From Anaeramoeba flamelloides (taxonomy: Eukaryota > Metamonada > Anaeramoebidae), in NCBI GenBank assembly GCA_027625915.1, contig JANTQA010000026.1, forward strand, positions 124,001 through 188,000: a DNA stretch of 64,000 bases. The letters run 5' to 3'. Positions within the stretch are counted from its first letter, which is position 1. Each line of letters starts with the position of its first letter. Below are positions 34,918 to 46,400 of the stretch, piece after piece. The notes under the pieces were generated by a model. That model saw only the letters and a list, made by a program, of their open reading frames with translations, ran no database searches and was not told the origin of the DNA. The translations under genes and the position numbers were made by a program.

Positions 34918-37251
34918 CTTTTTTTGAAAGGAACTTGAAGTCTCCTCAAGTCCAATTGCTGATTTGAGGATAAAAGATAAGAAAACCCAAAAATGAATTG
35001 CCCATTCCAATAATTATGGTTTGGCGTATTATAACTAGTATTTTGAATTGAGACATACAACCAGTTCCACTTTTAAGGCAAAAACTTGAACGAAATTTAA
35101 GGCACAATAAAAATCTTAAATTTAGGCAAAAAATTCAGATTTTAGTAAAATCAATTGTAAAAAAAAAAATTAAAATTTTGTGTATTAATTTGGGATTTTT
35201 TTGTTCCTTAAATTATGTTGAAAGTTTATGTCTTAAAAGTGAAACTGACTGTATAATTGAAAAATAATTTTATAAAAGACTTCATATTGTACGAAATTAA
35301 AATAAATTATATAAGTAAAAAAGGTAAAATATTTACCAGGAGATAATTTTAATTACCTTAACATTTTTCTCCAATTGATGAATATTTTGGATAAATCCAA
35401 AATACAACAGAGACTTTATTATGTCTTTCTTATATAAATACAAACGAAAACTACCAAGTCATTCGTAGAGGGACTTGAATAAGATTCCCAAAAAAAAAAT
35501 ATATTATATTCAACACTACCCATCAATATAATATAGTAAATAAAAAAAAAAAAAAAAAAAAAACAACGAAGACAAATAAAAAGTCAAATTAAAAACAACA
35601 GTAGATGTATAGATAATTCAACATAGTCACCCCATTAAGCAGAAAAATATAAACCCAACACGGATTTGAAAAAGAGGAATTTTTAAAAAAAGCATCCAAA
35701 TAAAAAATACCCCATGTTTAAGAGCCTAGCTACCCACGTACCCTCACTATAGTACCATTTAGATATTTCTTAATTCTGAAAAAGTTATCAATTTTTTTCT
35801 TTAGAAAATTTTAAAAAGTTTTTAAAAATTTTGTATTTTTATATTAAATGTTCAGAGTTCCCTAAATGATTCCATTTTTGAATTTTTTTAGAATCTCACA
35901 AATTAAAATTTGGAATCATAATATTAAAATGATTTCAATGGAATCAATTTTTATCAGCCATTTTCCACTTGTAAAGTCCATTTAAAGTATATTTTTTCAA
36001 AAACATTAAAAAATTATTTTATTTCTGATTCTATGGAATTAAAAAATGAATTTATATTTTGTACTAAAACTCTATTAAAAAAAAAAAAAAAAGAATCTTT
36101 TGATTCCATTTCAAAGAAAAATAATTTTCTTATCTGAAATAAACCTAAAAACATCAGGATTGATGAAAAGATGATGAAAACTAAAATTCCAATAAGAAAA
36201 ATTCCAAATATTTATTTTTTTGAGAAATGTAAAATTCTTTTTGAAAATAAAAAACCAAAATTATTAATTATTAATAAATTTTGAGAATAATGTGATTCTA
36301 TTAAAAAATGAATGTGAACAAGAAATGAGTTGAGACTTATCTTTAAAAGAAAAAAGAAACATTTGATTCCATGGAAATAAAAAAAGAATTTTTTTAGTAT
36401 ATTTTTAAAATATAATCAAAAGTTAAACTCTAAAAATGTTTTTTAAACTTTTGAGATATTATTAAATTTTAATAGAATTGAAAGATAAAAGGAATAATAA
36501 GTAAGTCAATATTTAAAATTCAAATTCAAATTAGGATCAATTACTAATATTTTTATAACATTCAAAAAAAATGTATTTCCTTTTTTGTTATGAAAATTTT
36601 CCCAGCACTTATCAAGTAATTTCAAAATTTTCAAGCTATTTTTGGATCTTGTTTATTTTTGTGTTTGAAAAATTTTTTTCAGATTGACCACTAGTATTTT
36701 TTTTTTGATAAAAATAACCATTGTGGAAAAAAAGTTCTACATGGTTTTTAATTGGGAGCCTTACTGAAAATTCAAAGTAAGATCAATTAAAAAGAAGAAT
36801 AAATAAATAAATAAAAACAAAATGAAGTATTCGACACAATATCAGTTTTTTTTAATACTATCTTTTGGTATTGGGTTTTTCTTTGATTGATTAATTATTA
36901 AAAATTTTTTCAAAAAATTTACTATTTTTGGGATCTCCAAAACAACACAAACAATTTCTAGAAATTAGATTTAAATAGTATTTGTTAGGCTTGATTGAAA
37001 ATAATATAATGCATTACATTTTAAGTTAATTGGTTCCTTCTTTTAATTGGTTTTACTTTTTCATTTTCAGTTTCTATTAATGTTGCCAATTAAAAACCGG
37101 GTTTCACTTTTTTTCCAAAACGGTAACATCTTTTTGGTTGTGATTTGAAAAAAGTTCAAAAGGTGAATCAAAATAACAAATTTCTTTCCAAGAAAACTTC
37201 ACAATAGCCTTGTAATCGCTGTAAATAATCCCTTTTAAACGGACTAGACAT
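33259..37251 (-). CDS. unrecognised three-exon protein, 139 aa
   Basis: Assembled here from three minus-strand exons: 37251-37178 (MSSPFKRDYLQRLQGYCEVF), 35450-35357 (RLYLYKKDIIKSLLYFGFIQ) and 33510-33259 (MWLILSRIGDYIKPMICYWF, ending NNKYSS-TGA). Phases are 2 then 0 and join without a break; acceptors are TGGTAG and TTTCTAG, donors GTTATT and GTAATT. Codon use looks like the neighbouring genes and there is no low-complexity filler until the Lys-rich end. The middle is rich in Tyr, Leu and Ile and probably helical; no signal peptide. I do not recognise the family. Introns are 1,727 and 1,846 nt and carry MITEs. The first exon has the weakest support. The stop lies 130 bp upstream of the G-alpha start on the same strand. 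Confidence 0.5.
34264..34460. mobile_element. family B Tc1/mariner-type MITE, copy B3
   Basis: Left GCCAGTTCCACTTTTAAGAC after TA; right CTTAAAGGTGGAATTGGTG. About 197 bp, in the second intron of the 139-aa gene. Confidence 0.75.
34873..34908. repeat. (AT)n microsatellite
   Basis: About 18 uninterrupted AT units next to a T-rich tract. Confidence 0.95.
35058..35251. mobile_element. family B Tc1/mariner-type MITE, copy B4
   Basis: 194 bp flanked by TA on both sides. Left CAACCAGTTCCACTTTTAAG, right CTTAAAAGTGAAACTGACTG. It sits 105 bp from exon 2 of the 139-aa gene. Confidence 0.8.
35853..36455 (+). repeat. dispersed family C, copy C1
   Basis: About 600 bp, some 85% identical to 42462-43018: GGAATCATAATATTAAAATG, AATCTTTTGATTCCAT, GAACAAGAAATGAGTTGAGA. 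The word GATTCCAT and its reverse complement recur through it. Non-coding. Confidence 0.8.
36719..37120. mobile_element. family D MITE, copy D2
   Basis: Inverted ends GGAAAAAAAGTTCTACATGG / AACCGGGTTTCACTTTTTTT; body matches 15270-15666. It ends 58 bp from exon 1 of the 139-aa gene. Confidence 0.75.
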
Positions 37252-37666
37252 CAATACCTTTTTAAAAAAAGATAGAGTTACTGTTAAACGTTTGAGTATG
37301 TTCCTAATGGATCTTATATTTGCTAATTATTCTAAAAATATTGAATTTGTTTCATCATGAAAAATAGAGTAGTCTATTATCTGTAGTGAAGATCTTGAAT
37401 AGATTTGTTTTGAATTTTCGTTGAATAAATGAGATTTGTGAAATTGAATATGTAAAAACAAAAGGAAAAAGAGAATTTTGAAAAAAAAACAACAATTATT
37501 TCCTAGATCAGAAAGAGAAGTTTTTTATTGAAATTAATTTTTTTTTTGTTTTTCTTTGAAAAAAAAAAAAGTCAAAGAAGATTAATTTTGATAAAAAACT
37601 AATATTTGAAAAGAAATATTCCAAAATAGAGTCAAAAAATTGGGTTTGTTCTCGTCGTTTAGAGAT

Positions 37667-38578
37667 TTAGTCTTCTTCAATAAATTCTTTTTCAGAAACA
37701 TAAATACCATCCAAAAACATTCTAATATCTTTATTACGTACATTACAAATTTGATGGATTTGAGCACCTATTTTATGGGTATTTTAAGAAGTGAAAGAGT
37801 TGCAAAAAAGAAAAAAAAAAAAATAAAAGAAAAAGTAAATTGTCGATTTAAATTAAATAAAAAGAATTCAAAAGAACTAAAAAAAAAAAAAAAAAATATT
37901 AAAAAGAAAAAAGTAAAAAAAACAAACAACAAAGAGAAACCAATGTAACATCATTTCCTTCAAGATAGATTTCGTCTTTGGTTTTTTCGGATCTGAATAC
38001 TTTGACACCTTCAAGCATTCTAACTTTTCTTTCAATTTTTTCACCAAGGAAATTTCTGATTTCGATGAATGATCCATTTTCTGGGATATTGAGATTGATT
38101 GGAAAATGATTGTATGCAAGTTTCATTCTGTATCTGTATCCTTTGGTAACACCATTGATCATGTTTTGGATATGTGCGACAATTGTTCTGACACCACACA
38201 CTTGTTTACGTTTGGCAAGCCATAATGTGACGGTAACTTCTTTTTTTTCTTTATTGGACTCTAAGTGTAATTTTGTGTGCTTGAAATTTTTTTTTAATGT
38301 TCCTCTTGGTCCCTTGACAATGACAATTCTTGCCTTGACTGTAATTTCGACTGAACAGATCAAAAAGATTAAATTTTTGGAAAAATTTTTAATAAAAAAA
38401 AAAATTTAAAAGAAATTTTGAAAAAGAATAAAAAGCAAAAGAAAAATTTAAAAAAAAAATTTAGAGAAGAGGCAGCTGTTTTAGCAACATTTAGAAAAAG
38501 TGTTTGAAAGCAAATGGTGGGTTAGTACTTACCATTTTCTGGTACTTTGACGATTTCTATGGTCTTGAGGAATTTCAT
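37667..38578 (-). CDS. RPL9: 60S ribosomal protein L9 (uL6)
   Basis: Large-subunit protein near the P-stalk base and sarcin-ricin loop. Exons 38578-38533, 38350-37931 and 37767-37667 give 188 aa, against 192 in animals. Exon 1 reads [15 protein letters not shown]; exon 2 has [54 protein letters not shown] and [15 protein letters not shown]; exon 3 has [17 protein letters not shown] and ends EED-TAA. All are family landmarks. Introns are 182 and 163 nt. The intron 2 donor is taken as GTTGTT at 37930, which gives a join VSLC|AQIHQ; other donors nearby break the frame. Confidence 0.95.
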
Positions 38579-41089
38579 TACTTTATTATTTTTTTTTTTG
38601 ATTAAAAGAAAAATGAAAAAAATGATTTTTTTTTTTCTTTTTAAGGTTGAAAAATTGAATGATGAAATTTGAATTTGGAGATCTCTTTAAGTAGTAATCA
38701 ATAGTGTTTTAATGTCGTTCAAATACAATCTATTAAAAATCAGTTTATAATCCAATTTTTAAAATAGTGATAAGACATTAATAATTCATGATAGGTTGTC
38801 AGTTAAAGCTACTCCGAAGTAACAAAAACAGATTTTTATTGTTGTCAATATGAACCTGTGTGTTGGATAATATAACTGTGTTTTAAAGTAAAATCAGTTC
38901 AAATTTTTTTTATTATTCCTCTACAGCATCTAATCACTATTCAATATTTTATCTGAATTCAAATCGATTTTGAAAGCAAACTCCTTGATATTTTGAGTTA
39001 ATTTTAAATTAAGTATGCAATTAGTTCCAAATGTTTCCCAAAATTTTTCCAATTATTTTTTAAATTTTTGGTTTTTATAATAATTGTATATTTTTTGAGA
39101 AAAAAACAAGAACTTTGATCCTTTATTTTTGAAATTCTTTTTTTCATTGTAGAACTTTTAGAACCCAAAAATATATTAACTCTACATTTTTTTTGGGTTT
39201 CTTTGATCGTTTAATAGGCATGTCTACTACAAAAAAAGAAAAGTAAATTGATAATCCATCAAGTGTGTACAAAGTCTTTAGGGACATTTTCACAACCATA
39301 AAAATAATTGGTAAAAAGATTATCGAAATCTGTTTTTTATATTTGGTAAACATGAATTTTATGAGTGATAGCATGTTTTTTTGACTGAATAGCAAGTTGC
39401 GAAGAAATACCTTGTTAACATGTTTAAGTAGTTTTTTTTTTTTTGAAACTTCAGAATTTGGATAAATCCATTTTATGCAATACACATTCTAAATTTAACT
39501 TGAAAAGGTTTGGAAATATAAAATATCCCAATTCCAGTAATTAACTCTCTATTTTGAGTTTTTCTGGATTTTATTTTAACCATCTAATTATACTTTCAAA
39601 CTAAATGGAAAAAACTTTGATCAGAAATAGAAAAAAAAATTGATTTTTTAAAATAACTTAAAATATTCTAATTATTAAGAAAATTATTTCAATTATAAAT
39701 GATTTTTTTAATCTTTATTCGAAAATCCTAAAATTTTTATTATTTTGACTTATATTTAATATAAAATCTTCAAACATTTTTTTCTTCTATTAATTAGATA
39801 GTATTTTAGTCCACATCAACGATTAAAGTAATTTTTTACTGTAAAGGAACAATATTTCAGAATTGTTAAAATAGAGTTTCAGATTTGTAAAATTATGAAT
39901 TTCATTAAAATATATTAAAGGTATGAGGAAATATAATAATTAAAAATAGGTCAAAGGTTTATCCCATGACCGATATTTTTTTTTAACCTCCACCTCCTGT
40001 TTTAATGAAGAACTGTAAAAATCACCAAGAAGATAATTTACAAAGTTACAAAATATAATTTTCCAAAATGAAAAACAATTTTTATTCAATTATCATTTCA
40101 ATATTAAAATTTTAATATTCCTATTTTTTGGTCCAAAGTTAAATATAAGTTGTTTTAAAATTATATTTAATATTTTATTTTTATTTTTGAAATTTCATGA
40201 AATGTTGGTCTCATCCAATTCAATTTATTTCTTTTTTACAAATATTTATTTAACTTGAAAATTTCATTAAACTTAGAAAAGTATATATTGGAATGATACT
40301 TCAAACAATATAAATCATTTAAAAAATATAAAAATTTTAATTAAAGGAATACTTATTATTTTTTTAGGTATAATACTTTTCTGATTATCAACTCTATTTC
40401 TCAGTTGATCATTTTTTATTTAAAAGTAATTTTATATTATTTGGACATTTACAAAAAAAAATAATTGAATTCTTCATTTTCCAAATAAAACTATAAACGA
40501 AAGAGAGTCACTTTGAGCATAAGATTGAGTTTAAAAAAATATTTTTCAAGATAAACCTGTCAAATTATTTTTCATCAACTGTTAAGAACAAATTTTTAAC
40601 TAGTTGTTTTTACTGATAAACCATAATGTATTGTTAATTATATAAACATTTCCATTTTTTAGAGAATATTTTATACTACTTATCATAATAAATTACAATT
40701 TTCAAATTTAATATTATAGATTTTTTCTTGTTTTTTTTTTAATTACATAAAAGAAAGATATTTAATTATTATTTGTTCTAAAAAGTAACAACTAAAACTG
40801 AAAAGTGAGGTAAGATACCAAAATATCAAAACAATTGGTTCTTTTTTTTTTATTTTAAATCATTTTAAATGTAAGATTTCAATATATAGTTTTAAATTCA
40901 TAAAATAGCTACAAAAAAATAAATTTGATATAGCAAAATGATAATATTACATTAAACCAAGTTAATATATAATATTTCGATTGGCATCCAATACCATAAA
41001 ATTATATTAAAAATCTTTATAATTAAATAAAAAGCACTATAAAGATCAAAATACCCAGATAAGAAAAAATAATAGAAATTTAATAAAGT

Positions 41090-41219
41090 TATTCTTTATA
41101 AAAGTGGCTCAAAAATTGTTTTCCCCAAATATCAATTATTTTTTTTTTCATATTGAACTTTGTATTAGTAATAAAAAAATAAGTGAAATGGTATATATAG
41201 AAGAGAATTTAAGATATAT

Positions 41220-41262
<43 letters not shown>

Positions 41263-41840
41263 CTAATTAACTATTCAAGTTCTAAACTTTATTTAAGCCA
41301 AAAAATGCCAATATTTTTTTCAAAATCAATTCCTTTTAATAATTAACCTTTAAGTAAGCAAAGAAGAAATAAGTTTCATAATAAATATAATTTATAGATT
41401 GATATCTGTTTTAATTAAGACTCAAAAAATGAATATATTTTCTTAATAATTAAAAACTACAATTCTTATACCCCTTAGGGAGAAAAACAACACAATTCAA
41501 TTTTGATCTCGAATTGAAGACCGTAAATAATTCCAATATAAATAAATAGGATTTTTCTATAATCATTTTTACACATTTTCAATGGTAATAGAATAATACA
41601 GTTTACCAAGTGACTATCTATTTTGTAAAATAGAAAAATTCCAATCAATTATATGTCAAAAAAAAAATAAAATAAAAAGAGCTAAATGAAAAAAAATGTG
41701 AAAAAATGTTTTCAATTTTGAAATTTCAAAAAATATTTTTACTTTTTATCTCAATTCAAATTCTTTAAACCCTTGTAATTCACTCACCACAACAGAATTT
41801 ATTTGACTGGGAAATTGTTTCAATATTAACTTAAAAATTG
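41090..41840 (+). repeat. dispersed family F, copy F3 (no K insert)
   Basis: Aligns with F1 and F2 (TTTAATAATTAACCTTTAAG, TATTTTCTTAATAATTAAAA, CCTTGTAATTCACTCACCAC). The K foldback is absent between the AATTCAATTTTG block and the AATAATACAGTTTACCAAGT block. Confidence 0.6.
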
Positions 41841-42361
41841 AAAAATCAAAACTTCTTAGTAGACACAATTGAAAAAAATAACTTTTGTTATTTGTACGAA
41901 GTTGAAAAAATAAGCAACATATTTTTCTTGAGAGGGTGATATTTATATAGCCTAGAAAAAAAAATATTTTAATTGTTGTCGAAACAATAAATCAAATTGC
42001 GTTAGTTATTATTTGTTGAAAAAGTGTATATCTTCATGAATAAAAACACCTAAAATAAAAAAAAATCTAAGTCATTTTTAATTCTTTTTAGTTTTTTAAA
42101 GCGAGAGGAATTTATTATTTTTTATAAATTTTTATGTCTTTCAAAACTTTCAAAGATTTGGAAACATTTCTAAAATCTCAAGATGCAGTAAAAGGAAACA
42201 TTTCTTTTTTTTATATATTTTCAAATTATTATTTTCTTTTTTTTTTCGATCTTTTATTGATTATCTCGATTTTTTGATTTTTCGTGATCAAGTAGAACTT
42301 GTAGAGATTTTATGAATAATATCAAATCCATTACTAATATGAGGAGTTTCCATGTTATCTC

Positions 42362-42382
42362 CACCCCCCCCCCCCACCCCCC
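42362..42382. repeat. C-rich homopolymer tract
   Basis: About 19 C with a single A, in DNA that is otherwise extremely AT-rich. A similar C13 tract lies at 47759-47772. Confidence 0.95.
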
Positions 42383-42461
42383 TATTAATAATAAAATTAT
42401 TGATTTATTAGAACTGAAATAAAAAAGATCTAATAACCAGAGTTCACAAAATAATTGCATT

Positions 42462-43018
42462 TTTGGAATTTTCAGAATCTCAAAAATAAAAATTTGGAAT
42501 CATAATATTAAAATGATTCCAATGGAATCAATTTTTATCAGGAATTTTTCACTTTTTAAAGTCCCTTTGAAGTTTAATTTTTCAAAAACATTAAATTTTA
42601 TTAATATTTCTGATTCTACAGATTAAAAAAAAGAAATTTTATTCGATACCAAAACTCTATTTAAATAAAAAAAGAATCTTTTGATTCCATGTCAAAGTAA
42701 AATAATTTTCTTATCTGAAATAAACCGAAAAACATCAAAATCGAAGAAAAGATGATGAAAACTAAAATCCCGAGAAGAAAAACCTCAAAGATCTATTTTT
42801 TTGAGAAATATTAAATTCTTCTTAATAATTTTTGTAAATTAAAATTAATTATAAAATTTTGGGAATGATTTGATTCCTTGTAAAAACCGAATGCGAACAA
42901 GAAATGAGTTGAGACTTATTATTGGAAGAAAAAAGAATTATTTGATTCTATGTAAATAAAAAAAGAATTATTTGAGTTTATTTTCAAAAAAGAATCAAAA
43001 TGTGAACTCTGATAATTA
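42462..43018 (+). repeat. dispersed family C, copy C2
   Basis: Second copy of the 35853-36455 repeat, same orientation, about 85% identical by eye. Confidence 0.8.
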
Positions 43019-43299
43019 CAAAAAAAAATAAAAAAAAAGACAATTAAAATTGATGAAAAAAGTGAAAATAAAGAAATAAATTAAAATAAATATCTTTGAG
43101 AATTAAAAGGTCTTATATAAAATTTTGGTTATTAATTAATTATGATATAAATTTTTAAGAATTTTTTCGAAAATTTAAAAATAAAAATGAGAAATTATTT
43201 TTTGAAAAAAAATGTCAAAAAAAAAAAAAAAACATTATTCATTTTCAATATCTTAAAATATATTATTGGTTTATTGTATTTCAAATAGAAAATAAGAAA

Positions 43300-43436
43300 T
43301 AATAATAATAATATCAATAATAATAATAATAATATAAATAATAATAATAATAATATAAATAATAATAATCATAATATAAATAATAATAATAATTTATTGA
43401 ATTATACATTTTTTTTTTTTTTTTTTTTTTTTTTCC
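43300..43436. repeat. poly-T (26) plus (TAA)n microsatellite at the Ras 3' end
   Basis: A run of 26 T at 43409-43434 abuts about 100 bp of TAA triplets with occasional interruptions (TATAAA). It defines the last codons of the open frame. Confidence 0.95.
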
Positions 43437-46400
43437 TTTTTTATTTTCTTTAAACTTCCAAATAATTCTAACTAATTCATGAAAAGCATCAGTAATATTT
43501 AAATTTTCTAAAGCAGAGGTTTTAAAAAATGGTATTTTATATTCCTTACAATGCTTTTGTGCGTTTTTGATTAAGGTTTCGTTCTCAGTAAACAAATCTA
43601 TTTTATTTCCTATTAAAACGACGGGAAATCTTTTGTTATCTTTTTCTTGTATAATCTATTTATTAAATAAAGAAAAAAAAATAAAGTCAGAAAGAAAGAA
43701 ATAAAATTAAAAAAAAAGTTCAAAAATTGAAAAAATAAATTGAAATAGGATAATAAAAAGAATTTGTTTAGATTTCTAATTGTTGAATATACCCAGACGT
43801 GTCAATTTTTTTTTTCACAAAATAAGTGTAAAAAAAAAAAATACTAAAAATAATGGATAAACTTGCAAATTAATCATACAATCAGAGTATGCAAAAAATG
43901 TTAAAATCTTATAAAATGATAATTAAATTCTTTGTGATCTTGTGTAAAATTTCATTCTTTTGTTTTTAATGAATACTAAAAATTTATTGAAAATATTAAT
44001 TAATTTAAAATATCAGATTTAATTATGTTTACTTGTTTTTTTCAAAATAATTGTTGACATTAAATTAATTATATTTTTTAAAGATTGAATGGGGAGATTA
44101 ATTAAAGATTGAGGTGAAATGTAGAACAATTAATGAATATCCGTAGTTGATGTTCTTTGGGAACTGAAACCCAATATAATATTTATTGAATTTTAAGAAT
44201 GTATGGTGAAGGAAAGTAAAAAAAAATTAAGTTTTGGTGTTTTTTTGATTTTTGATGAAAAATTTGAAAAAACATTTATTGGTCAAAAACTTTTCTAAAT
44301 TTTTGAATTAAACAAGGTTAGCATTAAAATCAATTTTTTTTTTACCTCTTATGTAAATCAACTTTCTTTCCGCTTTAAATTCCAATATAATTATACCCTT
44401 ATCATCAAACTCTGGAATATTTTAAAATAAAGTAGAATGAAATTTTGATTTTCGAACCTTTTCAAGGTAAATGTAAAATTTAGACAGAAAATGGTTTTAG
44501 CGAAATTACAATAAGTTCTAAAAGAAAAACCTGAACTTTTAAATTTTAACAAGATCTCTTCTTGACTCAACATTCTTTTAAATCAATAAATATTTTGTTG
44601 ATTATAAATGTAATGTTCACCGATCATGAAATACAGATATCCCTTAAAGTTTATCTTTATTGAAAATTTTCAAACAACATATTCTTCAAAAAGAATTTGT
44701 TGAATAGTGTGATACACATTTTCAAATATTTTTGAATTCAAGAATATTTAAAAATACAGCAAAAACATTTGAAACTTGATTCTATGAATTATTTTGTAAA
44801 AGTTTTGTATTAAAAAATTTTAAAGTTTTATATTCTTCAAATTTTTATTTTTATGGTTGAAGAAATAAATGATTATAAGTAAAAAAAAAAAAAAAATTAA
44901 AACATTTTTAATGAAAAACAACATTTGAATGAAATATTCTAATATCTATTTCAGCACATTGAATTATAAAACACTTTTATCTGAATCAAAGTATTTTTAA
45001 TGATCATTTTTTTTTCTTTTTTTTTCGTATTTAAGGGGGGTGTTAATTCTTCTTATTTGTCGTTAGCTTTTTTTTAATTTTTGTTTTGATTAGATAGTCA
45101 ATAGATTTTTGAAACAAAAACAAATCTTAAAAAAACTGACGTTGGGTTTTCTTGAATTTTTTGTTTTGATTAGAAAATCGATCGATTTTTGAAACAAAAA
45201 CAAGAATTAAAAAGAATCGTTGTTATCTTTTCCAGAATTCAAAAGAATTAAGTAAATCTTTGATTTTACTAAATTCTTATGAATTTTTTGAAAACCGCTG
45301 TTTGCTTTTCTTGAGTTTTCTATTTATTTGGAAAATTGATAGATTTTCGTTAGGTTTTTTTACTTTTTGAGATAAACCGAAATTTTATTAAAATTTTGTG
45401 TTTATTTCAAAAAGTAAAAAAAACCTAGAACACTTCACAAATAAATAGAAAACTCAAAAAAACCTAGAACACTTAACAGATAAAACAGAAAACCTCAAGA
45501 AAATTGCCGTTAGGTTTTCCAGAATTTAAAAGAGTGGAGAAAAATCTATGATTTTACTCAATTCTTTTAAATTCTGGAAAAGCTAGGCACTCTACTTCAC
45601 TTTCCTAATTCCTATTTTTTTTTTTAGAAATTGTTCTAAAGCCTCAAAAATGAGTTTGTTAACAAAAAGTTTTAATTTTTGTACTTTTTTTCCTTTTTTC
45701 TTATAATCAAATTTCCATTTCTTTTTCTTTCTTTTTTTATCCTTTTTTTTTTATGAAGATAGATCAAGTTGAAAAAAAAAAAAATCTTCAAAAATACCAA
45801 TAAAAATTCGCAAAAAGTGAGACTTTAATGTAATATCTTTTAAAATGCATAGATTGATTACTTAAAAACTTCTTGTTAACCTTTTCTTCAGTGGAATTTC
45901 AGTAATAGAAAATATGTGATACTTGTTTCAAAAATTGTTACTAACTTTTTTTTTTTAAAAGTTTCTGGTTTTATTTTTTTTTAATTTTTAAAATATCAAG
46001 TTTTGATATATTCAGAATAAATTTAAAAGTGAAATATTAATAAGATTTAAAAATTTGTTGTTCTTGTTTATAAAAGAATATAAATTTTTTTTTTTCAATT
46101 TATTATTTCGTGTGAGTCACAATTTTTGAAATGAAATTTACATCTATAAATCATATAAAAATAATTATTGAATTTTTATTTGATTTGATTGACTACAATT
46201 ATAACAGTTCCTTTTTGCCGACTCAAACAATCAACTTGGAGTAAATTATCATTTTTCAATCTATTGAAGCATTATCTGTTGCTAGGAGAAATAAAAATAC
46301 TTTGGGTACTTTCTAAATTTCATGAAATTCTATATTTGGATGTACTCATTTTAAAGAATTTTCTAAAGTGTTTACAATACTAAAAAGAGAGATATTTTAT

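Larger units (their letters stand above)
38579..43313. other. intergenic between RPL9 5' end and Ras 3' end
   Basis: Holds family F copy 3 (41090-41840), an (AT)n run (41226-41262), a C-rich tract (42362-42382) and family C copy 2 (42462-43018). 38700-41080 shows no repeat I can pair and no gene. Confidence 0.7.

Noticed and set aside
39144-39485. 113-codon minus-strand frame in the RPL9-Ras gap
   Set aside because: Leu/Ile/Phe/Lys-rich as expected from AT-rich DNA; no motif, no splice partner, no neighbour suggests it.
46189-46383. 64-codon plus-strand frame in the Ras intron
   Set aside because: Reads plausibly in places (PFCRLKQSTWSKLSF) but lacks an ATG, splice sites and any known motif; could be a transposon scrap.
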